Assembly: GCF_003268615.1 (NCBI RefSeq)
Contig: NZ_CP029844.1
Coordinates: forward strand, 310,001 to 374,000
Source of the DNA: Blattabacterium clevelandi
GTDB taxonomy: Bacteria; Bacteroidota; Bacteroidia; Flavobacteriales; Blattabacteriaceae
Direction: 5' to 3'
DNA: 64,000 nt
Of the stretch, positions 53,932 through 62,308 are shown piece after piece. Within the stretch, counting starts at the first letter, position 1. Each line of letters begins with the position of its first letter. The notes under the pieces were generated by a model. The model saw only the letters and a list, made by a program, of their open reading frames with translations, searched no databases and had not been told where the DNA came from. The position numbers were made by a program, and so were the translations under genes.

Positions 53932-54927
53932 ATGGATAAAAAAATGGATCAAATCAAAGAAGAAATAAAAATTTTTCAGGTTAAAAAATATGAAGATTTA
54001 GAAAAATTCAAAATTAAATTTTTGGGGAAAAAAAAAGGTATTTTAACGATTTTATTTAAAGAATTAAAAACAATACCTATTGATCAAAGAAAATTGTATG
54101 GTAAAATCATCAATGATTTAAAACAAAAGGTTCAAGAAAAAATACAAATGAATCCTCCAACAAATTTTTTTAGAAAGGAAAATACCTTAAATTTTGACAC
54201 TACAGTTCCAGGAAAATCTATAGATATAGGATCTATACATCCTATATCTATTCTAAAAAATAGAATTATAAACATTTTTAGAAAAATAGGTTTTTCTTAT
54301 GTAGAGGGACCTGAAATTGAAAATGATTGGCATAATTTTACGGCTTTAAATTTTCCTATAGATCATCCATCAAGAGATATGCAGGATACATTTTTTCTAC
54401 ATAAAAATCCAGATATTTTGTTACGTACACATACTTCTTCTGTCCAAATACGATATATGAAAAAACATTGTCCTCCTTTTCGGATTTTATCTATAGGAAA
54501 AGTATATCGAAATGAAACAATTTCCTCACGATCCCATTTTATGTTTCACCAAGCAGAATGTTTTTCTATAGATAGAAAAGTATCTTTTTCAGATCTAAAA
54601 AAAACCATTCAATATTTAATAAAATCTCTTTTTGGAGAAGTAAAAATCCGATTCCGTCCTTCCTATTTTCCATTTACAGAACCTAGTGCTGAAGTGGATA
54701 TTTATTTTAATAATAAAAATAATAGAGGATGGTTAGAGATCATGGGCTGTGGTATGATAGATCCAAAAGTATTAAAAAACGTAAATATTGATTCAGAAAT
54801 TTATTCTGGATTTGCTTTTGGAGTAGGCATAGAAAGAATTGCTATATTGATTTATAAAATCAATGATATTCGACTTTTTTTTGATAACGATATTCGTTTT
54901 TTAAGACAATTTAAAAGTGATTTTTAA
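53932..54927 (+). CDS. pheS: Phenylalanyl-tRNA synthetase alpha subunit
   Basis: Class II synthetase subunit carrying the active site. 331 aa: N-terminal coiled coil with [15 protein letters not shown], motif 1 region [40 protein letters not shown]-like stretch, [14 protein letters not shown], motif 2 [19 protein letters not shown], and motif 3 [20 protein letters not shown]. Full length. pheT is not adjacent. It meets rlmB tail to tail with a 5-base gap. Confidence 0.96.
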   Translation: MDKKMDQIKEEIKIFQVKKYEDLEKFKIKFLGKKKGILTILFKELKTIPIDQRKLYGKIINDLKQKVQEKIQMNPPTNFFRKENTLNFDTTVPGKSIDIGSIHPISILKNRIINIFRKIGFSYVEGPEIENDWHNFTALNFPIDHPSRDMQDTFFLHKNPDILLRTHTSSVQIRYMKKHCPPFRILSIGKVYRNETISSRSHFMFHQAECFSIDRKVSFSDLKKTIQYLIKSLFGEVKIRFRPSYFPFTEPSAEVDIYFNNKNNRGWLEIMGCGMIDPKVLKNVNIDSEIYSGFAFGVGIERIAILIYKINDIRLFFDNDIRFLRQFKSDF

Positions 54928-54932
54928 ATAAT

Positions 54933-55688
54933 TCATTTTATTATATTTTTTCTTTGTCGTACTATTTCATATAAAATGACTCCACATGCTACAGAAACAT
55001 TTAAAGATGATATTCCTTGTATTAATGGTATTTTTGCCTTTTCATAGGAAAGTTCTAAATATTTACGGGAAATTCCATTTTCCTCATTTCCTAGTATTAA
55101 AGCTGTAGGAAATGAAAAATCAATATCATACCAATATTGATTAGATTTTTCTGTAGCTGAAACAATTTTTAATCCAGATTTTATCAAATACTCAATAGTT
55201 TTTACAATGTTTTTTTCTTTACATATCGGAACTTTAAATAAAGCACCTGAAGAAGTTTTGATGGAATCAGATCCAATCATAGCCATATCTTTTTTAGGAA
55301 TTATTATAGAATCTACACCTGCACATACCGCAGTACGAATGATAGATCCAAAATTTCTTACATCGGTAATACGATCTAAAATGAGTAAAAGTGGATTTTT
55401 TCCTTTTTCATAAAAAATCGGTAGCAAATCTTCTATATGATAAGTTTTTATTGGTGAAAGAATCGCAAAAACTCCTTGATGATTTTTATTTTTCCATTGA
55501 TCAAATTTTTTTTTTGAAACGGAATGAATTTGGATATTATTTTTTTTAGAAAGATTTATTAATTTTTTTTTATAACTATTAGCTCCTTGTTCCCATCCTA
55601 TTTGAAAAAATAGCTTTCTAATAGTAATTTTTGATTGAATGGCTTCTATTAATGGATGTATTCCATAAATAACTTCTAATTTACTCAT
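54933..55688 (-). CDS. rlmB: 23S rRNA (guanosine-2'-O-)-methyltransferase RlmB (SpoU family)
   Basis: Methylates the 2'-OH of G2251 in 23S rRNA. The ATG at 55688 gives MSKLEVIYGIHPLIEAI, the family N-terminus, and avoids overlap with the gene upstream. SpoU motifs follow: LLILDRITDVRNFGSIIRTA (motif 1), ALILGNEENGISRKYLEL (motif 2) and IPLIQGISSLNVSVACGVIL (motif 3). About 251 aa, full length. Confidence 0.93.
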   Translation of the reverse strand: MSKLEVIYGIHPLIEAIQSKITIRKLFFQIGWEQGANSYKKKLINLSKKNNIQIHSVSKKKFDQWKNKNHQGVFAILSPIKTYHIEDLLPIFYEKGKNPLLLILDRITDVRNFGSIIRTAVCAGVDSIIIPKKDMAMIGSDSIKTSSGALFKVPICKEKNIVKTIEYLIKSGLKIVSATEKSNQYWYDIDFSFPTALILGNEENGISRKYLELSYEKAKIPLIQGISSLNVSVACGVILYEIVRQRKNIIK

Positions 55689-55695
55689 AATCCTT

Positions 55696-56013
55696 TTATT
55701 TTTTTTTATCAAAAATTTTAAAAAATGAATCTTTGATCAAAAATCGTATAAAATCTTTACAGAAAAAAAATATAAAGAATAAAAGAAAAATATATAAAAT
55801 AGTCATAATTCCAAATCCTAAAATATAATTTCCAAAATAATAGGATAGAAAAAAAGATAAAGAAAAACTTCCTAAAAAAAGAATCATTATGAAAAATATA
55901 AGTAAACAAAAATTCAGAAAAATTTCTGTCATGATGGATACTATAATTTTTGTTGCTTCATTTTTAAAAAAGTTCAATTTTTTATTGATCAAATTTTTGA
56001 TAAATGTGAACAT
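55696..56013 (-). CDS. Small membrane protein, phage-holin-family/DUF1469-like
   Basis: 105 aa with a charged N-terminal helix (FIKNLINKKLNFFKNEATKI) and two long hydrophobic segments (about residues 30-55 and 62-88), ending in a basic tail. The size, topology and position beside a YtxH-like protein match the holin-family/YqjE-like proteins of Flavobacteria. Despite the name these are chromosomal envelope proteins, not phage genes. It lies 15 bases after the YtxH-like gene and 7 bases before rlmB. Function unknown. Confidence 0.65.
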   Translation of the reverse strand: MFTFIKNLINKKLNFFKNEATKIIVSIMTEIFLNFCLLIFFIMILFLGSFSLSFFLSYYFGNYILGFGIMTILYIFLLFFIFFFCKDFIRFLIKDSFFKIFDKKK

Positions 56014-56028
56014 TAAAAAAAAGAATTA

Positions 56029-56292
56029 TTAAGTTCCCAATTCTTCTTCTACTTTATCAATTTTATCTATTTTATTTTTTTTCCATTTTTCTTCAATGTC
56101 AGATTTAATTCTATTTACTTTTTTTCCAATTTTTTTACCTATTTTTTGTAAATTATTTCTCAATTCTTCTGTTTTTTTTCCTAGTATATTTCTAATTTTA
56201 TTTTCTTTTTTTGTAGATAAAATCATTCCTATTACTAACCCTGCAATAGTTCCAATAATCAATCCCCAAAAAAAATTTCCTCCTTTTTTCAT
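56029..56292 (-). CDS. YtxH-like small membrane protein
   Basis: 87 aa: a single glycine-rich membrane segment FFWGLIIGTIAGLVIGMILS (residues about 8-27) followed by a lysine/glutamate-rich amphipathic helix (KKTEELRNNLQKIGKKIGKK), the YtxH layout. Probably an envelope or stress-related anchor protein; function unknown. It leads a three-gene minus-strand group with the holin-like gene and rlmB. Confidence 0.7.
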   Translation of the reverse strand: MKKGGNFFWGLIIGTIAGLVIGMILSTKKENKIRNILGKKTEELRNNLQKIGKKIGKKVNRIKSDIEEKWKKNKIDKIDKVEEELGT

Positions 56293-56377
56293 AAAAAAAC
56301 AATTTTATATTTATAGATAAATTTACAATATTTACATACAAAATGATATTTGTTATTTTATGAAAATATTTTTCTAT

Positions 56378-57403
56378 ATGTTAGATATTAAAAAAAATTT
56401 TTCTCTCAAAAATTTTAATACATTTGGAATAAATGTTTATGCTCGGTATTTTGTAAATGTGACAAGTATAGAAGATCTACAAAAAACTTTTAATAGATAT
56501 CCATACATTCCCAATTTTTTTTTGGGAAATGGAAGTAATATTCTTTTTTTAAAAAATTATTATCAAGGATTAGTAATAAAAATGGGAATAAAAGGTAGAA
56601 AAATAATGAAGGAGAACAATGATCAAGTAATTGTTAAAGCTTTTGCTGGAGAAAATTGGAATGAATTTGTAGATTGGACTCTAAAAAAAGGATTTAATGG
56701 TTTAGAAAATTTATCATTTATTCCTGGTACGGTTGGTGCTGCCCCAATTCAAAATATTGGAGCGTATGGATCAGAAGTCAAGGATACTTTATTAGAAGTT
56801 CAAGTATATGATATCTATAGTGGTATAATCCAAAGGTTCACACGAGAAGAATGTAAACTAGAATATCGAAATTCTTTTTTTAAAAATCAACATGCTAGAA
56901 ATAAATTTTTGGTTTTATCTGTTTCTTTTCTATTAAGGAAAAAATATAAAAAATTAAATATTTATTCCATTGAAATTCAAAAAGAATTAAAATACATGAA
57001 TGTAAAAACACCAAATCCTTACGATTTAAGAAAGGCTATCTTTAATATTAGAAATAGAAAACTTCCCAATCCAACAAAAATTGGAAATGCTGGTAGTTTT
57101 TTTATGAATCCTATAGTAGGAATATTTGATTTAAAAAAATTACAATATCAATATCCAACTATTATTGGATATTCTGTTTCTAAAGATAAAGTAAAAATAT
57201 CTGCTAGTTCCTTGATCGAAACAATAGGATGGAAAGGAAAAAAAATAGGAGATGTTGGGGTTTATGAAAAAAAACCTATAGTTTTAGTAAACTATGGAAA
57301 AGCTAGTGGTATGGATATTTATTCTTTTTCAGAAAAAATAACTAAAAAAATTAAAGAAAAGTTAGGTGTCGTGTTATCTAAAGAAGTAAATATGATACAG
57401 TAA
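56378..57403 (+). CDS. murB: UDP-N-acetylenolpyruvoylglucosamine reductase
   Basis: FAD enzyme that makes UDP-MurNAc for peptidoglycan. From ATG 56378: LKNFNTFGINVYARYF, the FAD site LGNGSNILFLKNYYQGLVIK, ENLSFIPGTVGAAPIQNIGA with YGSEVKD, YRNSFFKN, KIGNAGSFFMNPIV (catalytic Ser) and GKASGMDIYSFSEKI near the end. An ATG at 56360 would add six residues. About 341 aa, type I, full length. The 153 bases after it hold only A/T runs. Confidence 0.95.
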   Translation: MLDIKKNFSLKNFNTFGINVYARYFVNVTSIEDLQKTFNRYPYIPNFFLGNGSNILFLKNYYQGLVIKMGIKGRKIMKENNDQVIVKAFAGENWNEFVDWTLKKGFNGLENLSFIPGTVGAAPIQNIGAYGSEVKDTLLEVQVYDIYSGIIQRFTREECKLEYRNSFFKNQHARNKFLVLSVSFLLRKKYKKLNIYSIEIQKELKYMNVKTPNPYDLRKAIFNIRNRKLPNPTKIGNAGSFFMNPIVGIFDLKKLQYQYPTIIGYSVSKDKVKISASSLIETIGWKGKKIGDVGVYEKKPIVLVNYGKASGMDIYSFSEKITKKIKEKLGVVLSKEVNMIQ

Positions 57404-57556
57404 AAAATAACTAAAAAAATTTTCTAGATAAAGTTTATTAATAAAAAAAAAGAGAACCATCTTCTATCAATAAAATACTTTTTTTTTATTTATTATCTTA
57501 TAATAAAGATTCTATTTTATTTAAATAATATAGAAATTGATAAAAAAATTTAATCT

Positions 57557-58363
57557 ATGTCAATAATTTTAGAAGAAAAATCAACAAAATATATACAAAA
57601 AAAAATCAAAGAAAAACCTGATTTTGGAATAATATTATTGGAAAATCAGTTTAATAAACTGGTAGAAGAAATCAAAAATCCTATATATATTTCTTACGAA
57701 GAAATTCCCAATTTCAATAAAAAAAATTTATATGGAAAATTTATTTTCGGAGAAATAGAAAATAAAAAAGTTATTTTTTCAATAGAACCATTTTATGAAA
57801 ATGAAAAAATTCCTTTTTCTATTATAATTTTTAAAAATATTGGAGTAGATAAATTAATATTAATTAATATTTCTGGAGGAGTAAATCCAAATTATAAAAT
57901 AGGAGATATTATGTTGGTCAAAGATCATATCAATCTTTTACCAGAAAATCCTAAAATAAAAAAATTTATAGAAAAAAAAAATAATAAGTCTTTTTGTATT
58001 ACAGAGTTATATGATCAAAATATGCTTGAAATGGCAGAAAATATTGCAATGAATCATAATATAATCATACAAAAAGGGATATATGTAACCTTTTCATATC
58101 CAAATTATAAAACCTATGCAGAACATGCAATGATCCGATCTATAGGTGGAGATAGTGTTGGAATGAATCCGATTTCATACATAATAACAGCTAGATGTAT
58201 GAATCTACGAGTTTTTTTTATCTCCATGATAGTTGGATTATATGAAAATAAGGATTCTTATTCTAATTCCATAAATTTTATGACTAAATTTTTTGACGAA
58301 ACCGAAAAATTTCTACCTATTCTAATATTAATTTTCAAAGATTTTATAAAACTTTGTTCCTAG
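57557..58363 (+). CDS. Purine nucleoside phosphorylase homologue with degenerate active site
   Basis: 268 aa with the scaffold of trimeric purine nucleoside phosphorylase: LINISGGVN, GDIMLVKDHINLLPENP, MIRSIGGDSVGMNPISYIIT and ARCMNLRVFFISMIVG align well with the family. The functional residues do not: the N-terminal GSGLG loop reads LLENQFN, the phosphate-binding GRFHYYEG reads IEPFYENE, GPTFET with the base-binding Glu reads YPNYKT, the VGMS serine is Asn, and the base-binding Asn of ITN is Gly. The frame is intact with a clean ATG and stop. It is either decaying, or kept for a non-phosphorolytic role. It is flanked by murB and mrp, with no nucleoside operon. Confidence 0.8.
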   Translation: MSIILEEKSTKYIQKKIKEKPDFGIILLENQFNKLVEEIKNPIYISYEEIPNFNKKNLYGKFIFGEIENKKVIFSIEPFYENEKIPFSIIIFKNIGVDKLILINISGGVNPNYKIGDIMLVKDHINLLPENPKIKKFIEKKNNKSFCITELYDQNMLEMAENIAMNHNIIIQKGIYVTFSYPNYKTYAEHAMIRSIGGDSVGMNPISYIITARCMNLRVFFISMIVGLYENKDSYSNSINFMTKFFDETEKFLPILILIFKDFIKLCS

Positions 58364-58384
58364 TATAAATTTTAAAAATGATTA

Positions 58385-59422
58385 TTAGGATAATTTATTT
58401 ATTATATTTTTTGTTATTTTTTCAAAAATTTTTCTTATTTGATCGTTTTCTAAAACTACCGGGACTCCTAAATCAGAATATTCTCTGATTTCTTGTAACA
58501 TTGGAATCTCTCCCAAAAAAAAAATATTCATTTTTTTGGAAAAATTTTTTACTCCATTTTTTCCAAAAAAATATTGTTTTTCTTTGGTTTTATTTTCAAG
58601 AAGAAAAGACATATTTTCTATGATTCCAAGTATTGGAACTTGAATAGATCTAATACGAAACATTGCTACAGATCTATGTACATCCGATAAAGAAATTTTT
58701 TGAGGTGTACTCACGATAATAATTCCTTTTAAGGGGATATCTTGTAAAATAGATAAATGAATATCTCCTGTTCCTGGAGGTAAATCTACAATTAAAAAAT
58801 CTAATGGACCCCAATCCGTATCATGAATAAATTGTCTTAAAGCCTTAGTAGCCATTGGTCCCCTCCAAACAACAGCTTCTCCAGATTTTGAAAAAAAACC
58901 TAAAGATATAATTTTAACTCCATAACTCGTGATAGGATTCATTACATAAGAATTATTTTTCTTTTTTAGAATAGAAGAATGGATCTTATCTTCTTCTATG
59001 TTAAACATTAATGGAATGGAAGGACCATAAATATCCGCATCTAATAAACCAACATGAAATCCCATTTTTACTAGAGATACCGCTATATTTGTTGCAATAG
59101 TTGATTTTCCAACTCCTCCTTTTCCAGAAGCTACTGCTAGTATATTTTTTATCCCAGATATTTTTTGATCAGTATTTCTTCTTAATTTAATTTCTATTTT
59201 TAAACAAATTTTTTTTGTATCTAAATTTTTATATTTTATAGATTTTAAAATATCTTTTTTTAATTTTTTTTTGATATGCATAGTCGGATTGTATAAACTT
59301 ATATGTATTCTTATTTCATCTTTCAATACATCTATTTTTTTTACAATTCCAGACTCAATAATATTTTTTTTATTTTCAAGGATAAAAACATTTTCTAATG
59401 CTTGATAAATTTTTTGTTTCAT
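58385..59422 (-). CDS. mrp: Iron-sulfur cluster carrier ATPase Mrp/ApbC
   Basis: Cytoplasmic scaffold that transfers Fe-S clusters. 345 aa: a short N-terminal DUF59 (MIP18-like) region, then the P-loop with deviant Walker A ILAVASGKGGVGKSTIATN, GLLDADIYGPSIPLMF, VVWRGPMATKALRQFI, FLIVDLPPGTGDIHLSI and GIIENMSFLL. The CxxC of many homologues is not present after ENMSF. A 15-bp inverted repeat lies at 58530-58572. Full length. Confidence 0.93.
   Translation of the reverse strand: MKQKIYQALENVFILENKKNIIESGIVKKIDVLKDEIRIHISLYNPTMHIKKKLKKDILKSIKYKNLDTKKICLKIEIKLRRNTDQKISGIKNILAVASGKGGVGKSTIATNIAVSLVKMGFHVGLLDADIYGPSIPLMFNIEEDKIHSSILKKKNNSYVMNPITSYGVKIISLGFFSKSGEAVVWRGPMATKALRQFIHDTDWGPLDFLIVDLPPGTGDIHLSILQDIPLKGIIIVSTPQKISLSDVHRSVAMFRIRSIQVPILGIIENMSFLLENKTKEKQYFFGKNGVKNFSKKMNIFFLGEIPMLQEIREYSDLGVPVVLENDQIRKIFEKITKNIINKLS
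58530..58572. repeat. Inverted repeat inside mrp
   Basis: ATTTTTTTGGAAAAA (58530-58544) and TTTTTCCAAAAAAAT (58558-58572) are exact reverse complements with a 13-base loop. The arms are mostly homopolymer around a GG/CC core, so chance is more plausible than for the der and mvaD repeats. Confidence 0.85.
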
Positions 59423-59533
59423 AAAAAAAAAATTCTAATCCATATATGGATATTTTTCACAATAGTACAAAAAAAATGGCTAGATTGAATTTTGATAATT
59501 TTTTTAACATAAAAAATATGTATCTCTATTTCT

Positions 59534-60166
59534 ATGTTTATTTTGAATAAATTTAACCATATTCACACTAAAATTATAGTTTTTAGATGTTCACATCTAA
59601 AAACTATGCTTTTAGAAAAATTAATATTTTCTGATAAAGAAAAAAAGTTTTTTTTATCTTTATCAGAAAAACGGAAAAAAGAATTTTTAGGAGTACGTTA
59701 TGCCCTAAAATATATAGGTATAAACATGAATCTTTTGTATAATGAAAAAAGAAAGCCTTTTTTTTTTCCTAAAGGAAAGTATATTTCTTTAAGTCATTCT
59801 TTTGAACTAATTGCTATAGCAATTAGTTCCTATCATATAGGTATAGATATAGAAAAATTACGAAAAGATAAAAAGATAATAAAAATAAAAAAAAAATTCA
59901 TTAGAAATGATGAATCAGTTTTTATTCATCCTAATTACGAAGAAGATTATCTTCATATCATATGGGGGATTAAAGAAAGTTTATATAAGTTAGAAGGTGG
60001 CCTATCCTCCAATTTTTTAAATCACTATAAAGTTTCTCCTTTTTTTCTAAAAAAGGATTCTTGCATCTCCTGTTGGATTATAAAAGATTCCTATAGTAAA
60101 AAATTCTCTGCTTTTTATAGAAAAATAGATGACCATTATCTAGTTTATATTATAGATGATAAATAA
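59534..60166 (+). CDS. 4'-phosphopantetheinyl transferase (Sfp type)
   Basis: Attaches the phosphopantetheine arm to acyl carrier protein. 210 aa: KRKPFFFPKGKYISLSHSFE, the magnesium site in AISSYHIGIDIEKLR and the second motif IIWGIKESLYKLEGG (WxxKE). The N-terminal third is less conserved. Two strong inverted repeats lie in the coding sequence (59576-59607 and 59804-59829). pnuC follows 12 bases after. With fabI it supports fatty acid synthesis. Confidence 0.87.
   Translation: MFILNKFNHIHTKIIVFRCSHLKTMLLEKLIFSDKEKKFFLSLSEKRKKEFLGVRYALKYIGINMNLLYNEKRKPFFFPKGKYISLSHSFELIAIAISSYHIGIDIEKLRKDKKIIKIKKKFIRNDESVFIHPNYEEDYLHIIWGIKESLYKLEGGLSSNFLNHYKVSPFFLKKDSCISCWIIKDSYSKKFSAFYRKIDDHYLVYIIDDK
59576..59607. 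repeat. Long perfect inverted repeat in the phosphopantetheinyl transferase gene
   Basis: ATAGTTTTTAGATGT (59576-59590) and ACATCTAAAAACTAT (59593-59607) are exact reverse complements separated by TC. It spans codons 15-25, encoding IVFRCSHLKTM. Confidence 0.96.
59804..59829. repeat. 26-bp perfect palindrome in the phosphopantetheinyl transferase gene
   Basis: GAACTAATTGCTA (59804-59816) is followed directly by its reverse complement TAGCAATTAGTTC (59817-59829). It encodes ELIAIAISS, just before the conserved GIDIE motif. Confidence 0.96.
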
Positions 60167-60178
60167 ATAGAATTTAGG

Positions 60179-60808
60179 ATGAATGAATGGATAAATATGT
60201 TTTTATCGCCTTATCATAATAAAAGTTGGGGTTCTATCATTTTAGAATTATCAGCTGTAATACTTAGTATATTTAGTGTAATATTTGCACAAAAAAATAA
60301 TATATGGTTATATCCAATAGGAATATTTAGTACCTGTATATATAGTTATTTAACTTTTATATTCTCTCTTTATGGAGATTTTATTATCAATATATATTAT
60401 ACAGGAATGGGTTTTTATGGATGGTATGTATGGACATCAAAAAAGGATAAAAAAAAACAAAAAATACCTATAACTTATTCCAATAAAAAAGATTATTTAT
60501 ATACAGCTTTATTTTTTTTATCAACTTGTATTTTAAGTATAACGGTTTATTTTTTAAATGGAAAACTTAAAAATAATTCCGATTGGATGGATGTATTGAC
60601 AACTGGTATTTTTTTTTCTGGAATGTATCAAATGTCTATGAAAAAAGTAGAAAATTGGATATTTTGGATGGTTGGCAACCTAATTTCTATCCCCATTTAT
60701 TTTTTGAAAGGTCTTATATTAACAGGTTTTTTATTTATTTTTCTTTCAGTACTATCCATAATTGGTTATGTGCTTTGGAAAAAAAAAGCACTATTCATCA
60801 ATAAATAA
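60179..60808 (+). CDS. pnuC: Nicotinamide riboside/mononucleotide transporter PnuC
   Basis: Inner-membrane facilitator for NAD precursors. 209 aa with about seven membrane segments. Family motifs: AQKNNIWLYPIGIFSTCIYS, FIINIYYTGMGFYGWYVWTS and VENWIFWMVGNLISIPIYFL. A kinase such as NadR, often its neighbour, is not found here. Together with the broken nadD at 8.7 kb it suggests that NAD may depend on imported nicotinamide riboside (inference). Confidence 0.92.
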   Translation: MNEWINMFLSPYHNKSWGSIILELSAVILSIFSVIFAQKNNIWLYPIGIFSTCIYSYLTFIFSLYGDFIINIYYTGMGFYGWYVWTSKKDKKKQKIPITYSNKKDYLYTALFFLSTCILSITVYFLNGKLKNNSDWMDVLTTGIFFSGMYQMSMKKVENWIFWMVGNLISIPIYFLKGLILTGFLFIFLSVLSIIGYVLWKKKALFINK

Positions 60809-60820
60809 AAGTTTATTTAT

Positions 60821-60842
60821 ATATTATATTATATTATATTAT
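60821..60842. repeat. ATATT microsatellite between pnuC and hisS
   Basis: Four perfect copies of ATATT plus AT (60821-60842) fill the 40-base gap between two convergent genes. No terminator hairpin is evident. Confidence 0.85.
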
Positions 60843-60848
60843 GTTAAT

Positions 60849-62267
60849 TTAAGAAGAATCTTTCCTTAATTGATAAAAAAAATCATTGATATTATCATAT
60901 TCTATTTCTACTCTTTTTTTTATATTTTTGACTCGTATTGTATTTCTTTCTATTTCATTTTTTCCTATACTAATAGTAAATGGAATATTATTATCGTTCG
61001 CATATCTAAATTGTTTATTTATTTTAACAGCATTAGGATATAATTGAGTAGATATTCCTTTTTTTCTCAAAAAATTTATCATCTTATATGCATATAAAAC
61101 CTCTTCATCCCCAAAATTAATAAACAATATTTTTGAAGGAGCACTAGAAATATTCTGGAAAAAATTTTCTTTTATCATAGATAAATAAATTCTATCTAAA
61201 CCTAAAGAGACCCCTATTCCAGAAAAATTTTTCATTCCAAAAAAACTAGATAATTGATCATATCTTCCTCCTCCTCCAATAGAATTTAAATGACTAGATC
61301 CCTTATTATCCTTTGGAAATATTTCAAATATAGTTCCTGTATAATAATTCATACCTCTAGCTAAAGAAATATTCCATTCCAATTTTGTATTTTTTAAAGA
61401 AATATTTTTTATATTTCTAAAGATAAAGCTAAGATCTTTTATTCCTTTTTTTCCTCTTTTAGAGTTTTTTAAAGCAAAAGTTAAAGATTCTATTTTTTTG
61501 GAAAAATTTTCTTTCATATCAAAAAAACAAGCTATTTTTTCAAAAGATTCGGAAGAAATACCTTTACGTAACATTTCTTTTTTTACTATATTTCTTCCCA
61601 TTTTATTCCATTTATCCAAAGAAATAGTAAAATCTTTCCATAAATTATTTTCTATTCCAGAAATTTCTACTAATCCTCCTAAGATATCTCTATGATTAAT
61701 ATGAATTAATATAGGAAAATTTAATTTAGTAAAAATTTCGTCACAAAGTTGAATTAGTTCAATTTCTGACCATAAAGATAAGGATTCGATTCCTATAAAA
61801 TCGGCATCACATTGGTAAAACTCTCTAAATCTACCTTTTTGTGGTTTATCTGCACGCCATACAGGTTGTATTTGATATCTTTTAAAAGGAAAAAAAATTT
61901 CATTTCTATGCATCACTACATAACGTACAAAAGGAACCGTTAAATCATACCTAAGTGCTTTATTGGATATATATTCGGTCAATAAATTTTTAATAATATC
62001 AACTTTAGTTTCTTTATTTTTCATCAAAAAATCTGAAATTCCTTTTTTTAAAAAATTTCCTGAATGAAGTAATCTAAACATCAGGGAATCTCCTTCTTCC
62101 CCATATTTTCCAATAAGAGTAGAAATATTTTCAAAAGAAGGAGTTTCTATAGGATAGAAACCAAAAAGTTCAAATTTATTTCGAATAATTTGAATTAAAT
62201 AGTTTCTTCTATTCATCTCCATGGATGAAAAATCTCTTGTTCCTTTTGGAATACTAGGTTTTTCCAT
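60849..62267 (-). CDS. hisS: Histidyl-tRNA synthetase
   Basis: Class II synthetase for tRNA-His. ATG 62267 gives MEKPSIPKGTRDFSSMEM, motif 1 FELFGFYPIETPSFE, motif 2 ALRYDLTVPFVRYVVMHR with FKRYQIQPVWRADKPQKGRF, YQCDADFIG, the histidine site SLARGMNYYTGTIFEI and motif 3 GIGVSLGLDRIYLSM, then the anticodon domain. An in-frame TTG at 62270 is also possible. 472 aa, full length. Confidence 0.96.
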   Translation of the reverse strand: MEKPSIPKGTRDFSSMEMNRRNYLIQIIRNKFELFGFYPIETPSFENISTLIGKYGEEGDSLMFRLLHSGNFLKKGISDFLMKNKETKVDIIKNLLTEYISNKALRYDLTVPFVRYVVMHRNEIFFPFKRYQIQPVWRADKPQKGRFREFYQCDADFIGIESLSLWSEIELIQLCDEIFTKLNFPILIHINHRDILGGLVEISGIENNLWKDFTISLDKWNKMGRNIVKKEMLRKGISSESFEKIACFFDMKENFSKKIESLTFALKNSKRGKKGIKDLSFIFRNIKNISLKNTKLEWNISLARGMNYYTGTIFEIFPKDNKGSSHLNSIGGGGRYDQLSSFFGMKNFSGIGVSLGLDRIYLSMIKENFFQNISSAPSKILFINFGDEEVLYAYKMINFLRKKGISTQLYPNAVKINKQFRYANDNNIPFTISIGKNEIERNTIRVKNIKKRVEIEYDNINDFFYQLRKDSS

Positions 62268-62308
62268 CAAAAAAAAGGATATATATAGTTCATCTAAAAA
62301 TTTTTTAT

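Noticed and set aside
55696-56013. Holin-like protein as a sign of prophage
   Set aside because: No other phage gene is near; the holin-family/YtxH pair is a normal chromosomal arrangement in Flavobacteria.
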